From NCBI RefSeq assembly GCF_011074885.1, contig NC_054687.1:310001-374000 (forward strand): 64,000 bases of DNA, written 5' to 3'. The DNA comes from Brettanomyces bruxellensis (lineage: Eukaryota > Ascomycota > Pichiomycetes > Pichiales > Pichiaceae). Below, one piece after another: positions 1 through 11,105 of the stretch. Numbering within the stretch: position 1 is the first letter of the stretch; each line of letters begins with the position of its first letter. The notes under the pieces are model-generated. The model made no database searches. It was not told the origin of the DNA and was given only the letters and a program-made list of their open reading frames with translations. The translations under genes were made by a program, and so were the position numbers.

Positions 1-954
1 ATGTAACCATTAAACGAAATTTGAAAATGTGTCTGTACCCCGAGCAAGAATGCAGAAAGTCGAGCGTGCTCAGAAAATTGAAGTAAGGCAGTGCTGCCCA
101 ATTGCAAGGCAGTGCTTGAAATCAGAATTAGGGATTTAAACTGATCTTCCGGTTGCAAGTTTGGTAATTCATTGATACAGTTCTATTACTAGCAATTTTG
201 GTCAGCAATTTAGTCTTATATTGTGTTGAGGTATTTTGATCAAGATCCAAAACGTTGCGAGAATACGAATTAGGAGGTTCTTACTAATAATTTAATTTCG
301 TGCAAGATTTATGGCCGACACTATTTTGAGATTCCACGAAACCAATAGGTTGGAATTTCGTGATAAGCAATAGCAAGCAATGTTGATCAGTTAACAGATT
401 AAGATTAATAGCATGTTTTATTAATAAACTTAACTCATTTTATCATGCTTTGTATTTTTTGCTCTTTGGACTACCATCAAAGGGCCATAATAGATATGGT
501 GTTTAGATGTGTTAAGACTCTACGCGGTCCTACACGCATTTCCTCATGAGGCCTTTTGAAGATCGCGAGAGTCGAAAATCTCGGCGGAATTTTCGGTTTT
601 GGGCGTTTAAATGTGATATGTGTGGCACTTTGTGTTTTCACACATTCTGATATTACTGAAATAGTATGAAAGGAACAGTATTTTGGTTAGTTGTGCTTGT
701 ACTTACTTTTTTGTTTAATAGATTATTTGCTGACTTTTGGCTTTCTAGGCGAGAACGTATTACAGAAATTTTATATACACGTTAAAGCACGGAACAAATT
801 TTCATGTCGATCTAACTTTTCAATATCAATCATAGATCTTATTTATAAGTACTTCTCTAAGAGTTTGCTTGCAATTTTCTCTCATTTGCAAGATTCACCC
901 GCAGTCCTCGGCCCATTTTTCTCATTAAGTCCATTCGTGACTTTTAATCATTTT
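1..954. other. Gene-free stretch at the left edge
   Basis: AT-rich DNA with no long ATG-started reading frame on either strand. It includes the 5' flank of the peroxiredoxin-like gene. The frame of that gene stays open upstream of 955, back to about 691, but without an in-frame ATG, so 955 is taken as the start. I see no tRNA, no TACTAAC-type intron signal and no clear repeat here. Confidence 0.6.
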
Positions 955-1683
955 ATGTCAACGTCACCAGGAGTCTTCTCGTCATTCCCGTATGATTCCC
1001 CTGATTTTTTCACATTCAATGCACCGTTTGCAAAGTCGAAGAGACCACGGTCAGTTGTATCTCCCCTGCAATCTTTTCAAGCGTTGAAAAAGAGACGTAC
1101 AAAGTATGATGAGCAGACATTTACGTATCAGATATCGCAAAGAATATTACAGGGAGGAGCTTCGATCCCTGATATTGTCATAATGCAGGCCCATCTCCAA
1201 AAATTGCATCTAAATGACATCATTAATGAGATAATGAAGGCAGGGTACATGGAGCACGGTTCACTAGATATCAAATATACACGTCTGTTAAGCTTGACTG
1301 ATAACAGTTGGCCAACTGTAATATTTACTTTCCCTTGGAACAGCCATGAATTTGCCTCAACACTCTACAGGGTAATAAGGTCGGGAAATGTGTCCAAGAA
1401 TATCACATGGATTGGTGTTACACCAAGCACATGGAACGATTTAAATGATTTACCATTTCCGCTCGTTCAAGACAGTGACGGACGTATCTCTCGCAAGTTA
1501 GGCATGTTAGATCCCCTTGGTGGTGATGTTTACCCCTTAAACAGTATCATAATATTTGATAAGAATGGTGTGGAGACTATTCGACTCAGACTAAGGTATG
1601 ACAGCGGTTTATATTATGACTTCGGAGAAGGTCATTCACTTCCGGAAACTTTGTCTGATGTGCTTAACTATTGCAGTGAATGA
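955..1683 (+). CDS. Degenerate peroxiredoxin-like (Dot5/BCP type) protein, catalytic cysteine missing
   Basis: A 242-residue protein from the first in-frame ATG. The C-terminal half has a thioredoxin-fold peroxiredoxin pattern: a WPTVIFTFPW strand (about 119-128), then FPLVQDSDG (168-176), KLGMLDP (181-187) and the strand SIIIFDKNG (197-205). In active BCP/PrxQ enzymes such as nuclear Dot5, the strand is followed by a TPGCT-type loop with the peroxidatic Cys. Here that loop reads NSHEFAST and has no Cys. The only Cys of the whole protein is residue 240, three from the end. Two basic clusters (KSKRPR about 28-33, LKKRRTK about 44-50) could be nuclear localisation signals, as in Dot5. I infer a nuclear peroxiredoxin fold without peroxidase activity, possibly structural or regulatory. 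The fold call is moderately sure and the Dot5 link is tentative. Confidence 0.55.
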   Translation: MSTSPGVFSSFPYDSPDFFTFNAPFAKSKRPRSVVSPLQSFQALKKRRTKYDEQTFTYQISQRILQGGASIPDIVIMQAHLQKLHLNDIINEIMKAGYMEHGSLDIKYTRLLSLTDNSWPTVIFTFPWNSHEFASTLYRVIRSGNVSKNITWIGVTPSTWNDLNDLPFPLVQDSDGRISRKLGMLDPLGGDVYPLNSIIIFDKNGVETIRLRLRYDSGLYYDFGEGHSLPETLSDVLNYCSE

Positions 1684-2542
1684 ATAGCACTGTATTTGTA
1701 CGCCTGAAGATTGAACAATAGTAGTGTTTCCAGTACTTTTCTTTTGGCACACGTTTCTGGATAGAACATAAATCGTATCTTCCTTGTTACATTTACAAAT
1801 TCTTACATTGTACATTTATATATTTGCATACCCACACTATACATTTACATACTCACACTATATATTTACATACTCACACTATATATTTACATACTTACAC
1901 TATATATTTGCATACTCACACTATATATTGAACAACCCTCTTAATTGTAAGTTCTGTACAACTCAAAGTATTGAGCACAGATACCATACAACATTCTATT
2001 TATAAATACAGTTTTACAAAATTCTAAATGGGTCCCACGAAGTGTTTCTGGTTCATCTCTTATTAATATATGTTTGGGTATGGTTTCCCAGCTTTTGATT
2101 TGATCGTAGTATGGAAGTCATAATCCAAAAGCTAACCCGTAACAGAATATCAATTTAAGTGAAGAACTCTGGTAAGTAAAGGAAGGAAAGTGTGATTGGA
2201 TTAGTTTTAGCAGATCCATTCAGTAGATTCAGTAGATTATTGAAGATTTGTTATAAGCAATAATGTTGATTGTGAAATATAGTGTTGTCCCAGATTGAAG
2301 TCTATTTAAAAAGTATGCGATAAATCTGATACACATAATTTTGTCTACTTAAAAATACAAACGTCAAGAACTTTCTGTTATGTTTTCACACAAGTTATAT
2401 AAAAGACAAAACAAGGCGTGTTTAAATGCGTTCAAATCAATTAAAAATGGCGATGATCCCTCTGAAATCAGAGAGTCTAAAAACTATGTCCCAACCGGAT
2501 GAGACAACTTATATCCGGTAACATGTGAAAGTAAAGAGCATT
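1684..2542. other. Convergent intergenic region with a minisatellite
   Basis: Space between the stops of the peroxiredoxin-like gene and the adhesin. It contains the 21-base tandem repeat described separately and otherwise AT-rich sequence without coding potential. Confidence 0.6.
1813..1926. repeat. 21-base tandem repeat, about 5 copies
   Basis: The unit CACACTATATATTTACATACT recurs with a spacing of exactly 21 bases: the CACACTAT/TACACTAT anchors start at 1833, 1854, 1875, 1896 and 1917. Copies differ by one or two bases. Because 21 is divisible by 3, the repeat produces a spurious open frame with a 7-residue YSHYIFT period, which I do not treat as a gene. Confidence 0.85.
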
Positions 2543-5500
2543 TCAGACAATCAAGCCAATGAGGGCTGAAATCACAAGTGTGATGGCATAGTCAGCCCTT
2601 GTACCAGCCCCTTCATAAATAGCAACACTCGATGCAATTGCATACTCTGAAGAGGATGATTTCGATTCAGATGGTATGTATATTGATGTGTATTTGGACT
2701 CGAATGTGGATGTGGGTGTTGATGTGCCTTTTCCTTTTTCCGCGGTTGAAACAATCACATTTGACTGATATTGCGGTTTAGATGAAGTGCCAGCTTCTTC
2801 TTTTGACGTATATCCAGATTCTGTTACTGAGACAGCAATGTTCGTAATAGGCGATGTGGAAACAATATCAGGCGACTCCGTCATTGCTCCGTTTGCTGCT
2901 CCCCCACTAATAGTAGTAACACTGAGAGTTGTGGCTGTCGAACTGCACTTAACATCAGTAGTTATCAAGGTACTGACCCAGCCAGCTGTGTCCCCAGAAC
3001 TTTCTTCCACAGTTGAACTTGAACTATTTGTATAGAATCCATACGTTTCCGACTTTGCATACCCTGTGGAGATGGTTTCTATGTTAGTGTCTGAGCTGAA
3101 AGGTTCTTCCACAAAAATAACACTACTTGTAAGGACCTCATTATTGGATGTAAATGTTGAAATCTTAGTTGTTGTAGATTTGCAAGAGACATCAGTGGTC
3201 ACAGTGACAATGGATAATTCCGGCTTTTCGATAAGTATTACTTCACCAGTGGTGACTTTTCCTTCAGAGGTATAAGTAGTCTCGATGTTAGTAGTAGTCA
3301 CAAAGTCAACATCCGTAGTTGTGGTGACTATAGGAAGTGATGGTTCCTCGATGAGTACAACCCTTCCAAAAATAGTTCTTCCTGATGATGTATATGTACA
3401 AGTAACAGTAGCAGTAGTTGGAGTATTAATGTCTGCGGTAGTAGTAATGGTAATAGGATAAGGTTCCTTCACAATCGCAACACTGCTGGTCACCGCGTTA
3501 TCACCTGATGCGTAAGTTGTGGCAACAGTGACTGTAGTAACGGAATTGATGTCTGTAGCAATAGTAATTGACAAAATACTTGAGTCCCCAGTAGATTCAA
3601 CCTCGCTAGTGATTGCACTATTATCTGATAAGTATGAAGTGGTGGTACTAGTACCAGAGACAGTCGAAAGCAGTGAATCCGTGTCAACAACAATGGTGCT
3701 GGTAATAGTACTGTCTCCAGATGTGTACGTAGTAGTAAGAGCAGTAGTTGTAGCATTAATATGCGAAGTGGTGATGGTACCCGAAAGTGGTGGTTCCTTA
3801 ACAACCACAACTGTACTGGTGATGGTACTGTCTCCAGATGTGTATGTGGTAGCAACAGTTGTTGTTGTAGCAGCATCGATATCTTCAGTAGCAGTGACGG
3901 TCTTATAAAGATATGGCATTCCCACAAGTACAAATCTTCTAACAAAAACCTTTCCTGCTATAGTGTAAGTCCTAGCGACAGTAGTAGTTGTAGCAACATC
4001 AATATCTTCAGTAGTAGTGGTGGTAAAGAAAGGTGATTCCTCAACAGGTACAACTGTTGTAGTAATAGTACTGTCTCCAGATGTGTACGTAGTAGTAAGA
4101 GCAGTAGTTGTAGCATTAATATGCGAAGTGGTGGTGGTACCCGAAAGTTGTGGTTCCTCAACAACTACAACTGTAGTGGTGATGTTACTATCCCCAGATG
4201 TGTATGTAGTACCGACAGTAGTAGTTGTAACAGCATCAACATCTTCAGTAGTAGTGGTAGTCGAAAGTGGTGGTTCCTCAACTAGGACAACTGTAGTGGT
4301 GATAGTACTATCCCCAGATGTGTATGTAGTACCGACAGTAGTAGCTGTAACAGCATCAACATCTTCAGTAGTAGTGGTAGTCGAAAGTGGTGGTTCCTCA
4401 ACTAGGACAACTGTAGTGGTGATAGTACTATCCCCAGATGTGTATGTAGTACCGACAGTAGTAGCTGTAACAGCATCAACATCTTCAGTAGTAGTGGTGG
4501 TCGAAAGTGGTGGTTCCTCAACTAGGACAACTGTAGTGGTGATGGTACTATCCCCAGATGTGTATGTAGTACCGACAGTAGTAGTTGTAACAGCATCAAC
4601 ATCTTCAGTAGTAGTGGTGGTCGAAAGTGGTGGTTCCTCAACTAAAACAACTGTTGTCGTAATAGTACTTTCTCCAGATGTATATGTAGTAGCAACAGTT
4701 GTGGTTGTGATTGCATCAACATCGGTATGAGTAGTGGTGGTCGAAAGTGGTGGTTCCTCAACTAAAACAACTGTTGTCGTAATAGTACTTTCTCCAGATG
4801 TATATGTAGTAGCAACAGTTGTGGTTGTGATTGCATCAACATCGGTATGAGTAGTGGTGGTCGAAAGTGGTGGTTCCTCAACTAAAACAACTGTTGTCGT
4901 AATAGTACTTTCTCCAGATGTATATGTAGTAGCAACAGTTGTGGTTGTGATTGCATCAACATCGGTATGAGTAGTGGTGGTCGAAAGTGGTGGTTCCTCA
5001 ACTAAAACAACTGTTGTCGTAATAGTACTTTCTCCAGATGTATATGTAGTAGCAACAGTTGTGGTTGTGATTGCATCAACATCGGTATGAGTAGTGGTGG
5101 TCGAAAGTGGTGGTTCCTCAACTAGGACAACTGTTGTCGTAATAGTACTATCCCCAGATGTGTATGTAGTACCGACAGTAGTAGTTGTAACAGCATCAAC
5201 ATCTTCAGTAGTAGTGGTGGTCGAAAGTGGTGGTTCCTCAACTAGGACAACTGTAGTGGTGATGGTACTTTCTCCAGATGTGTATGTAGTACCGACAGTA
5301 GTAGTTGTAACAGCATCAACATCTTCAGTAGTAGTGGTAGTCGAAAGTGGTGGTTCCTCAACTAGGACAACTGTAGTGGTGATGGTACTATCCCCAGATG
5401 TGTATGTAGTACCGACAGTAGTAGTTGTAACAGCATCAACATCTTCAGTAGTAGTGGTGGTCGAAAGTGGTGGTTCCTCAACTAAAACAACTGTTGTCGT

Positions 5501-6814
5501 AATAGTACTTTCTCCAGATGTATATGTAGTAGCAACAGTTGTGGTTGTGATTGCATCAACATCGGTATGAGTAGTGGTGGTCGAAAGTGGTGGTTCCTCA
5601 ACTAAAACAACTGTTGTCGTAATAGTACTTTCTCCAGATGTATATGTAGTAGCAACAGTTGTGGTTGTGATTGCATCAACATCGGTATGAGTAGTGGTGG
5701 TCGAAAGTGGTGGTTCCTCAACTAAAACAACTGTTGTCGTAATAGTACTTTCTCCAGATGTATATGTAGTAGCAACAGTAGTAGTTGTGATTGCATCAAC
5801 ATCGGTATGAGTAGTGGTGGTCGAAAGTGGTGGTTCCTCAACTAAAACAACTGTTGTCGTAATAGTACTTTCTCCAGATGTATATGTAGTAGCAACAGTT
5901 GTGGTTGTGATTGCATCAACATCGGTATGAGTAGTGGTGGTCGAAAGTGGTGGTTCCTCAACCAAAACAACTGTTGTCGTAATAGTACTTTCTCCAGATG
6001 TGTATGTAGTACCGACAGTAGTAGTTGTAGGGCTGTCAATATTCATCGTAGTGGTAATCGTATTAGGAGGTAAAGTAACAGTAACAGTTGTACATGCTCC
6101 ATCTATATTGACAAACTGATAAACATAATCGTCGAACTCCGTAATACTATTACCAGATGGATCCACCACAATAAAATTAAGAAGTCCTCTTGTGTGAGCA
6201 TTGACATACCTTATCTTTATTGGATAGTATGAGCCAGCAGAAAGATAAACTGAATAAGAGGAAGCTCCATTCTCGTCTTCCGAAAAACTTCGGCCTGTCG
6301 CGAAATCTGGAACATCATTTCCTTCATCGCTTGAATATGTAGAATCACAGCAATCCAAACCTTGACCAAACCAAACGGCGGCAAAATCATCAACATTCAC
6401 AAGCTCCAATGTGTAGACACCTGAGGTTTTTGCATAAAAATATCCATCTAGTTCCAAAACAAAGTGTCCCGCATTAATGCTGAAAGTACCTATGCTCACC
6501 ACATCGGAAGTCTTGGCATAATTATAGCTGACTGTGGGTTCAACATCAGTAGTTATACTTCCTATCAATCCGAATTCACTATAACTTGATTCGAAGAATA
6601 TTGTACTGACACTTCCATCACTTGTGTCTCCAGCCGCCGTATCACCATCTGGATATGAATAATATGTTGCCCGAAAGCCACTAACACTACCAACTTGAGC
6701 TCCGTAATTGCAGCCGATACCTCCTGTAGTGGCGGTAGCCGCCAAGGCTGTTCCTAAATAAGTTTGAAGCAAAATCAATCCAATTATACATTGTCTTTTA
6801 AAAGAAAGCATCAT
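2543..6814 (-). CDS. GPI-anchored PA14/GLEYA flocculin-type adhesin
   Basis: A 1423-residue predicted cell-wall adhesin. The start is the first ATG in frame (6814, followed by a second ATG); the frame is open further upstream but lacks an ATG. Residues 1-25 are a signal peptide (basic SFKR, then a hydrophobic core, cleavage near ALA-A). Residues about 45-245 match the PA14/GLEYA lectin fold of yeast flocculins: GFRATYY, DGYFYAKTSGVYT, and NVDDFAAVWFG, whose Asp-Asp pair (142-143) fits the DcisD metal and sugar-binding motif, followed by a CC pair (155-156). A Thr-rich stalk follows, with 15 nearly identical 40-residue repeats and then diverged ones. The C-terminus has EGAG before a short hydrophobic tail (ITLVISALIGLIV), typical of a GPI-anchor signal. 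Family knowledge suggests a role in flocculation, adhesion or biofilm. Repeat number probably varies among strains. Confidence 0.88.
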   Translation of the reverse strand: MMLSFKRQCIIGLILLQTYLGTALAATATTGGIGCNYGAQVGSVSGFRATYYSYPDGDTAAGDTSDGSVSTIFFESSYSEFGLIGSITTDVEPTVSYNYAKTSDVVSIGTFSINAGHFVLELDGYFYAKTSGVYTLELVNVDDFAAVWFGQGLDCCDSTYSSDEGNDVPDFATGRSFSEDENGASSYSVYLSAGSYYPIKIRYVNAHTRGLLNFIVVDPSGNSITEFDDYVYQFVNIDGACTTVTVTLPPNTITTTMNIDSPTTTTVGTTYTSGESTITTTVVLVEEPPLSTTTTHTDVDAITTTTVATTYTSGESTITTTVVLVEEPPLSTTTTHTDVDAITTTTVATTYTSGESTITTTVVLVEEPPLSTTTTHTDVDAITTTTVATTYTSGESTITTTVVLVEEPPLSTTTTHTDVDAITTTTVATTYTSGESTITTTVVLVEEPPLSTTTTTEDVDAVTTTTVGTTYTSGDSTITTTVVLVEEPPLSTTTTTEDVDAVTTTTVGTTYTSGESTITTTVVLVEEPPLSTTTTTEDVDAVTTTTVGTTYTSGDSTITTTVVLVEEPPLSTTTTHTDVDAITTTTVATTYTSGESTITTTVVLVEEPPLSTTTTHTDVDAITTTTVATTYTSGESTITTTVVLVEEPPLSTTTTHTDVDAITTTTVATTYTSGESTITTTVVLVEEPPLSTTTTHTDVDAITTTTVATTYTSGESTITTTVVLVEEPPLSTTTTTEDVDAVTTTTVGTTYTSGDSTITTTVVLVEEPPLSTTTTTEDVDAVTATTVGTTYTSGDSTITTTVVLVEEPPLSTTTTTEDVDAVTATTVGTTYTSGDSTITTTVVLVEEPPLSTTTTTEDVDAVTTTTVGTTYTSGDSNITTTVVVVEEPQLSGTTTTSHINATTTALTTTYTSGDSTITTTVVPVEESPFFTTTTTEDIDVATTTTVARTYTIAGKVFVRRFVLVGMPYLYKTVTATEDIDAATTTTVATTYTSGDSTITSTVVVVKEPPLSGTITTSHINATTTALTTTYTSGDSTITSTIVVDTDSLLSTVSGTSTTTSYLSDNSAITSEVESTGDSSILSITIATDINSVTTVTVATTYASGDNAVTSSVAIVKEPYPITITTTADINTPTTATVTCTYTSSGRTIFGRVVLIEEPSLPIVTTTTDVDFVTTTNIETTYTSEGKVTTGEVILIEKPELSIVTVTTDVSCKSTTTKISTFTSNNEVLTSSVIFVEEPFSSDTNIETISTGYAKSETYGFYTNSSSSTVEESSGDTAGWVSTLITTDVKCSSTATTLSVTTISGGAANGAMTESPDIVSTSPITNIAVSVTESGYTSKEEAGTSSKPQYQSNVIVSTAEKGKGTSTPTSTFESKYTSIYIPSESKSSSSEYAIASSVAIYEGAGTRADYAITLVISALIGLIV
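4240..6040 (-). repeat. 15 tandem 120-base coding repeats in the adhesin stalk
   Basis: The 40-residue unit (TTYTSG[ED]STITTTVVLVEE, PPLSTTTT, then HTDVDAI or TEDVDAV) is repeated every 120 bases. The anchor base string GTCGAAAGTGGTGGTTCC occurs 15 times from 4261 to 5941 (once GTCG is preceded by A rather than G). Two sub-types alternate in blocks. Read from the N-terminus they are four HTD, three TED, four HTD and four TED units, which suggests that a block of about seven units was itself duplicated. Diverged copies continue towards the C-terminus down to about 3000. Confidence 0.92.
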
Positions 6815-9800
6815 TCTATAGAAATTGTATGCCAATCCCAGAAACTTTGAGTTGATATGAAAGTGGTAATAGCGTTCAAAAGTAAAAGCGTTGTAACTTA
6901 ATCCGAAATTGCCCACATTATATAGGATGTCAACAACTGACCAAAACAGAAGTTTTTATGTGCAATCAAAAAGAAAGTTCTGATCCAATCATAACCTTTT
7001 TTTTTTGAATTAAATGTTGCATAGGAAGATTGATGATACTAAAATAAAGCTTTCTGATGATAGCGGCGCAGCCATATGTACCATTACATTGAATGAACAA
7101 GAAAACAATAAATAAAGATAGTTATCAGCAGACCCATTATATGTATGTATTACAAAAAATGCCATTCACAGTCGGAAATTACAAACTGTGAATCCTAGCA
7201 ATATTTCAGTTCAATGTACATGTTCAAATATATGTGTGAACTTATCTATAATTTTGGCTTTCTCCCCTTTTGTTCTTTTCCTATTTTGTATAAGTGCTTG
7301 TTCTTCTAGATGTTCTCAATAATTTAATTGTTTCTTTGTTGCTGCTGTTGTTGCGTTGAATGCTTGAATGGCTTAAATTATTTTCCTCAATTTCCCACAT
7401 TGCAGTAGTTGTTTTTCTTTACAGTTATTCTCAATAATAGCATATCACATTTTGGAAAATGAGCATTTATGCAGTTCATAGTTATATGTTATCATAAAAA
7501 GTCGGATTACACTCTATTATTACGGCTATTTTAATTCCTTGTCATCTATCTTATTTTTCATTTATTTCTTCTCAAAATGAATAAAAAAATGGATAAACCG
7601 CTTTCATCGACTTTTGAGCCCTTTTTTCATCTAAGGTGCCAACTGGAGCAGGAATTTGGTATATTTTCTTTGCATTCTATTAATTTACAATTTTATTAGT
7701 AAGATAATATATGTCCTGTCGCATAAGTTAATATTTTCATTGTCTCTAGACTTACAGGAAAAGGAAGGAATTTTCCGCCCCCGATTTGTTGTTTTGTCCC
7801 TAAGTTAATTTTACCGCGGCCTCTTATTCAGCAATTCCATATTTCCGGCTATTGTAAAGAGTTGCACCGAGTTTTTTTATGTGGACAGAAGTTTTTGTGA
7901 ATGAGATTTATCATAAATTTACCGACAATGTAGATCGACTGGGAACAATGCAAAGAAGTTTTTAAATTTGATATCGCATGTGCTTTTTTTCCCGAACGCA
8001 TGATTCTCATGTTAACTGATTCATCCTTGCGTAATTGCTTAAATAAAAGTTTTAATCAATTCAACAGAATGCATACCTTCATTTCCGGATAATAAAGTCA
8101 ATAAAATAAAAGTTACTATTTATTACGCAAATTTATCCATGTGATTGTTTTTAAAAATGTACATAATCGGCACTTCTTGACTTTATGGCGGTACGTATTT
8201 TTAAAAAATTTAATTGACCCGTCCAGTATTGTTTAAAACTTGAAATTCGAGCGCGTCCTTTAAAAGAAGGAGCTGAAGAATGTATCGAACTTTACATAGT
8301 TTTTGGACCCCTCAAAAATAGAAACATACATCCCGCATTGATAGGCTGGTTGTAATATTGGAAGGAATTATGATCGAAATAATAAAGAATAAAAATAATT
8401 TGCATACGTACTATTGAATAAATGTAATGCTTATGCTGTTATTCATCACGTAAAATAATGGTTTTCTGCGACACACTGTTATACTTTATTTGTGTAAATA
8501 TTAAATGTTGAACTTCTCCCAATGTCTCTTTGGTAAATTAAATCGGCTTGATGTGATAGGAAATAGTTTTGAATTTGAACGCTCTAAATATTTGGGGGTT
8601 TCTTAATAATTAAAGCTTAAAGTATGCCACCAATTTGAAAGGAAATGATATTCGAATAATGTATATCTATCCTGCTAATCGGTCGAAATGTTTTAAACTT
8701 GAAGAATTCGACAATTCATGAGCTAATTATTAATTCCCAATGAATTTGGCCGTATCACATCCGAGCGTACATAATAAATAAATAATACTTTTTATGCCGG
8801 TCGTGTTGAATATTCTTTGACATCATTAAATTACATTATTCTTTCTTTCCTTCCTCGATGCATATGAATATTTTTCGTACTGCATTGTTTCCAAATTTCC
8901 TTTGTTTGCGATAATATGCTTTTAGAAAAAAAATAATAAAACAAATGCCAGATAATTTTTCTTTTGTTGGAGCAAAGTTGAATATTTGGATGCATGCTTT
9001 CCAAAGGTCATTCAAGCCTCATACATCATTCCTATCTCTATTTCATTGTCATAGTTAATTAAAAACTTCTAGAAGAATGCGGTCGGCATGTGTAAATTTT
9101 AAGAATGACTCTACGGTTCATTACATTGTAACAACTAATTAAATGAAACAAATTAAGGAAGAGTAATGGGGAATCTCGTACAAATAACATGTGTAAAAAT
9201 TACCCGCTTATTTTTCCTAGAATGTAAATAATACTCAAAGTCAACATGAGGTATCTTGATTCATAATGTACCATGAAAGCTTTACATAATGTTATAGTTT
9301 CGAATTGCCTTTTAGCATTCCATTTTCTTAAATTTTTGCCTTACTGATGATTCAATATATGTATCCTCTCTTTCAAAATTGTACCATAAAAGTAAGGGAA
9401 CAGATTTGAGTAACAGTGTTTAGTTAAGACAAGACGCCTTGGAAAAACCCAAGTGGACTTTTGCTCTAAAGATTAGTAATCATTACAAATATGGGAAAAA
9501 AAATATTATGATGCTTCTCCCAAGATTATATGATCATCGATATCATAGCTAAGTAAATGTGTTGTACGGCTATAAAGCATTGGCTAATATATATATGGCT
9601 GTGAGATGACGTAAAAAAAAGGAATTTTCCATCATCGCATTTTTCTAGTCTATACCAACAACTCAGGCTTCGATAGAAATAACAATGCGTTTCCATTTTT
9701 TCTCTCATCTATCTGATTTCTATTATTGAACTTTGATTCCCACCCTTTGTTCTATATCTTGAATGGGTTCTTGACTTTTATTTCCAATTTAGAAGTGTTT

Positions 9801-9997
9801 CCTTTCCTTTTCAATGTTGTTTCTTGCAGCCGTATTCTAATTACCTTGAATGTACGGCTTTTCAACAAGTTCACTCCTGCAAATAATATCTTAAAATGCA
9901 TAAACATCTGCTGTTCCCAAGTCATCTGTTTAATTGTAAATGCAACATTTATATTACTAGGCATTTTTGCTGTTTACTCTACATCTATCTTGTTACC
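6815..9997. other. Long divergent intergenic region, probable adhesin promoter
   Basis: About 3.2 kb with no credible gene, lying between the adhesin (minus strand) and the zinc-finger gene (plus strand). It is strongly AT-rich with scattered A and T runs. The short open frames near 9.5-9.9 kb lack support. Flocculin genes such as FLO11 have multi-kilobase promoters that integrate many regulators, so this length fits the same use. That is inference from length and position; I see no defined operator. Confidence 0.5.
6918..6924 (-). promoter_or_regulatory. TATA box candidate of the adhesin gene
   Basis: On the minus strand the sequence reads TATATAA, about 104 bases upstream of the adhesin ATG. 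This is a usual distance for a yeast TATA element and fits a regulated cell-surface gene. Confidence 0.45.
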
Positions 9998-11105
9998 ATG
10001 ATATACCCAATGAATTATTTCATGGCAAAACATTGTCAACAAAAAAGCAACCTAAATAAAGAAGAAAGAGGACAAATGGATGCCTTTAATGCTTCAAATT
10101 CTTCACCCATTTACATGCCCTTTAACACCTACACAGAAATATATTCTCCGTTACCTTTCCAGTTTCAAGCTAATCAAATTCAAAGAAAATACGAGCCCGA
10201 GAACATTTATTTTAGCTCTAAACGGAAAATTCAACAAGCGGCTTATTCAAATATTTATATACCTTCCAAACCTGATTTGAATTTCGTTCACCCTGTCCCG
10301 GCATATTTAGGTATGAATATACCTATAAGTATTATAAATCATGAACTTTGCATCATCATCTCAGCAAGGGATCAATCAGATAGAAAATGAAGAGAAATTT
10401 GCGCTAAAAAGACCAACATATCAAAATCAAAGCACCAAGATGATACCATTAAGGTCAGGGCAACCTTTCTTTGAAAATTACCCTTTGAATTTCAATCATT
10501 CTTTCGAATGTGATGATGCACAGGAAATACTCCCATCAGTCATAAATCCAATCATCAACACACCTACTGAATGTTACTTTCCGTACGACAGAAGATTTGT
10601 CCAAGTTTTGCCCACTAAAATATCAGAACAACGAGGAAAAATGAAAAAGTCCCAGATGGATACTCCTCAAAGGATCAATGCTTGTTATTCTCCTGCATAT
10701 AGTGGTGTAAGTGTATATGATAAAAGGGAACGTATGCACACATACGACATTCCGATTTATTCGAAGGTATTTACTTGTCCTACATGTCACACTAGATTCA
10801 ACCGAAAATCAGATTATCTCAGGCATATCAGGGAGCAGCATAGGAATCCTAAAAAGAAATTTGTTTGTGCCGGAAAATTATACAACGGTGCAAGATGGGG
10901 TTGTGGAAAGCGATTTTCCCGTAAAGATCAACTTAAGAGACATCTTCATTCACGCAAAGCACAACTTAAATGCTTGAAAAATATTCCATTTGGCAAGTGT
11001 GCCTTCGTATCTGGAATGAAAATCATCAAGAATTCATCCGTTTTTACGTTTACTCCAATTGTGTTGGGACCTCCGCCTATGAAGGCCTTGTTACCTCAAC
11101 CCTGA
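9998..11105 (+). CDS. C2H2 zinc-finger transcription factor, reading frame split (intron or frameshift)
   Basis: Two overlapping frames together look like one regulator. Frame A (ATG 9998 to stop 10390) encodes 130 residues rich in Tyr, Pro and Asn. Frame B (ATG 10341 to stop 11105) encodes 254 residues ending in two zinc fingers. Finger 1 is CPTC-x12-H-x4-H (FTCPTCHTRF, RHIREQH). Finger 2 is a variant C-x11-C-x12-H with a downstream Cys, carrying WGCGKRFSRKD and LKRH, as in Crz1-like fungal factors. A phase-compatible intron would be 10311-10383 (GTATGA donor, TAG acceptor), giving about 344 residues. It has no TACTAAC branch site and skips earlier CAG sites, so a frameshift or two separate genes remain possible. 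DNA-binding function is well supported; its target genes cannot be read here. It is divergent from the adhesin, whose control it might share. Confidence 0.65.

Noticed and set aside
1784..2005. 73-codon frame with a 7-residue YSHYIFT period
   Set aside because: It is the translation of the 21-base minisatellite, lacks an ATG start and has no other support.
4017..5570. Long open frames on the plus strand opposite the adhesin (237 and 158 codons, Val/Ser-rich)
   Set aside because: They mirror the 120-base repeat, which is divisible by three and keeps several frames open. They lack a start context and any domain, and they stop where the repeats change.
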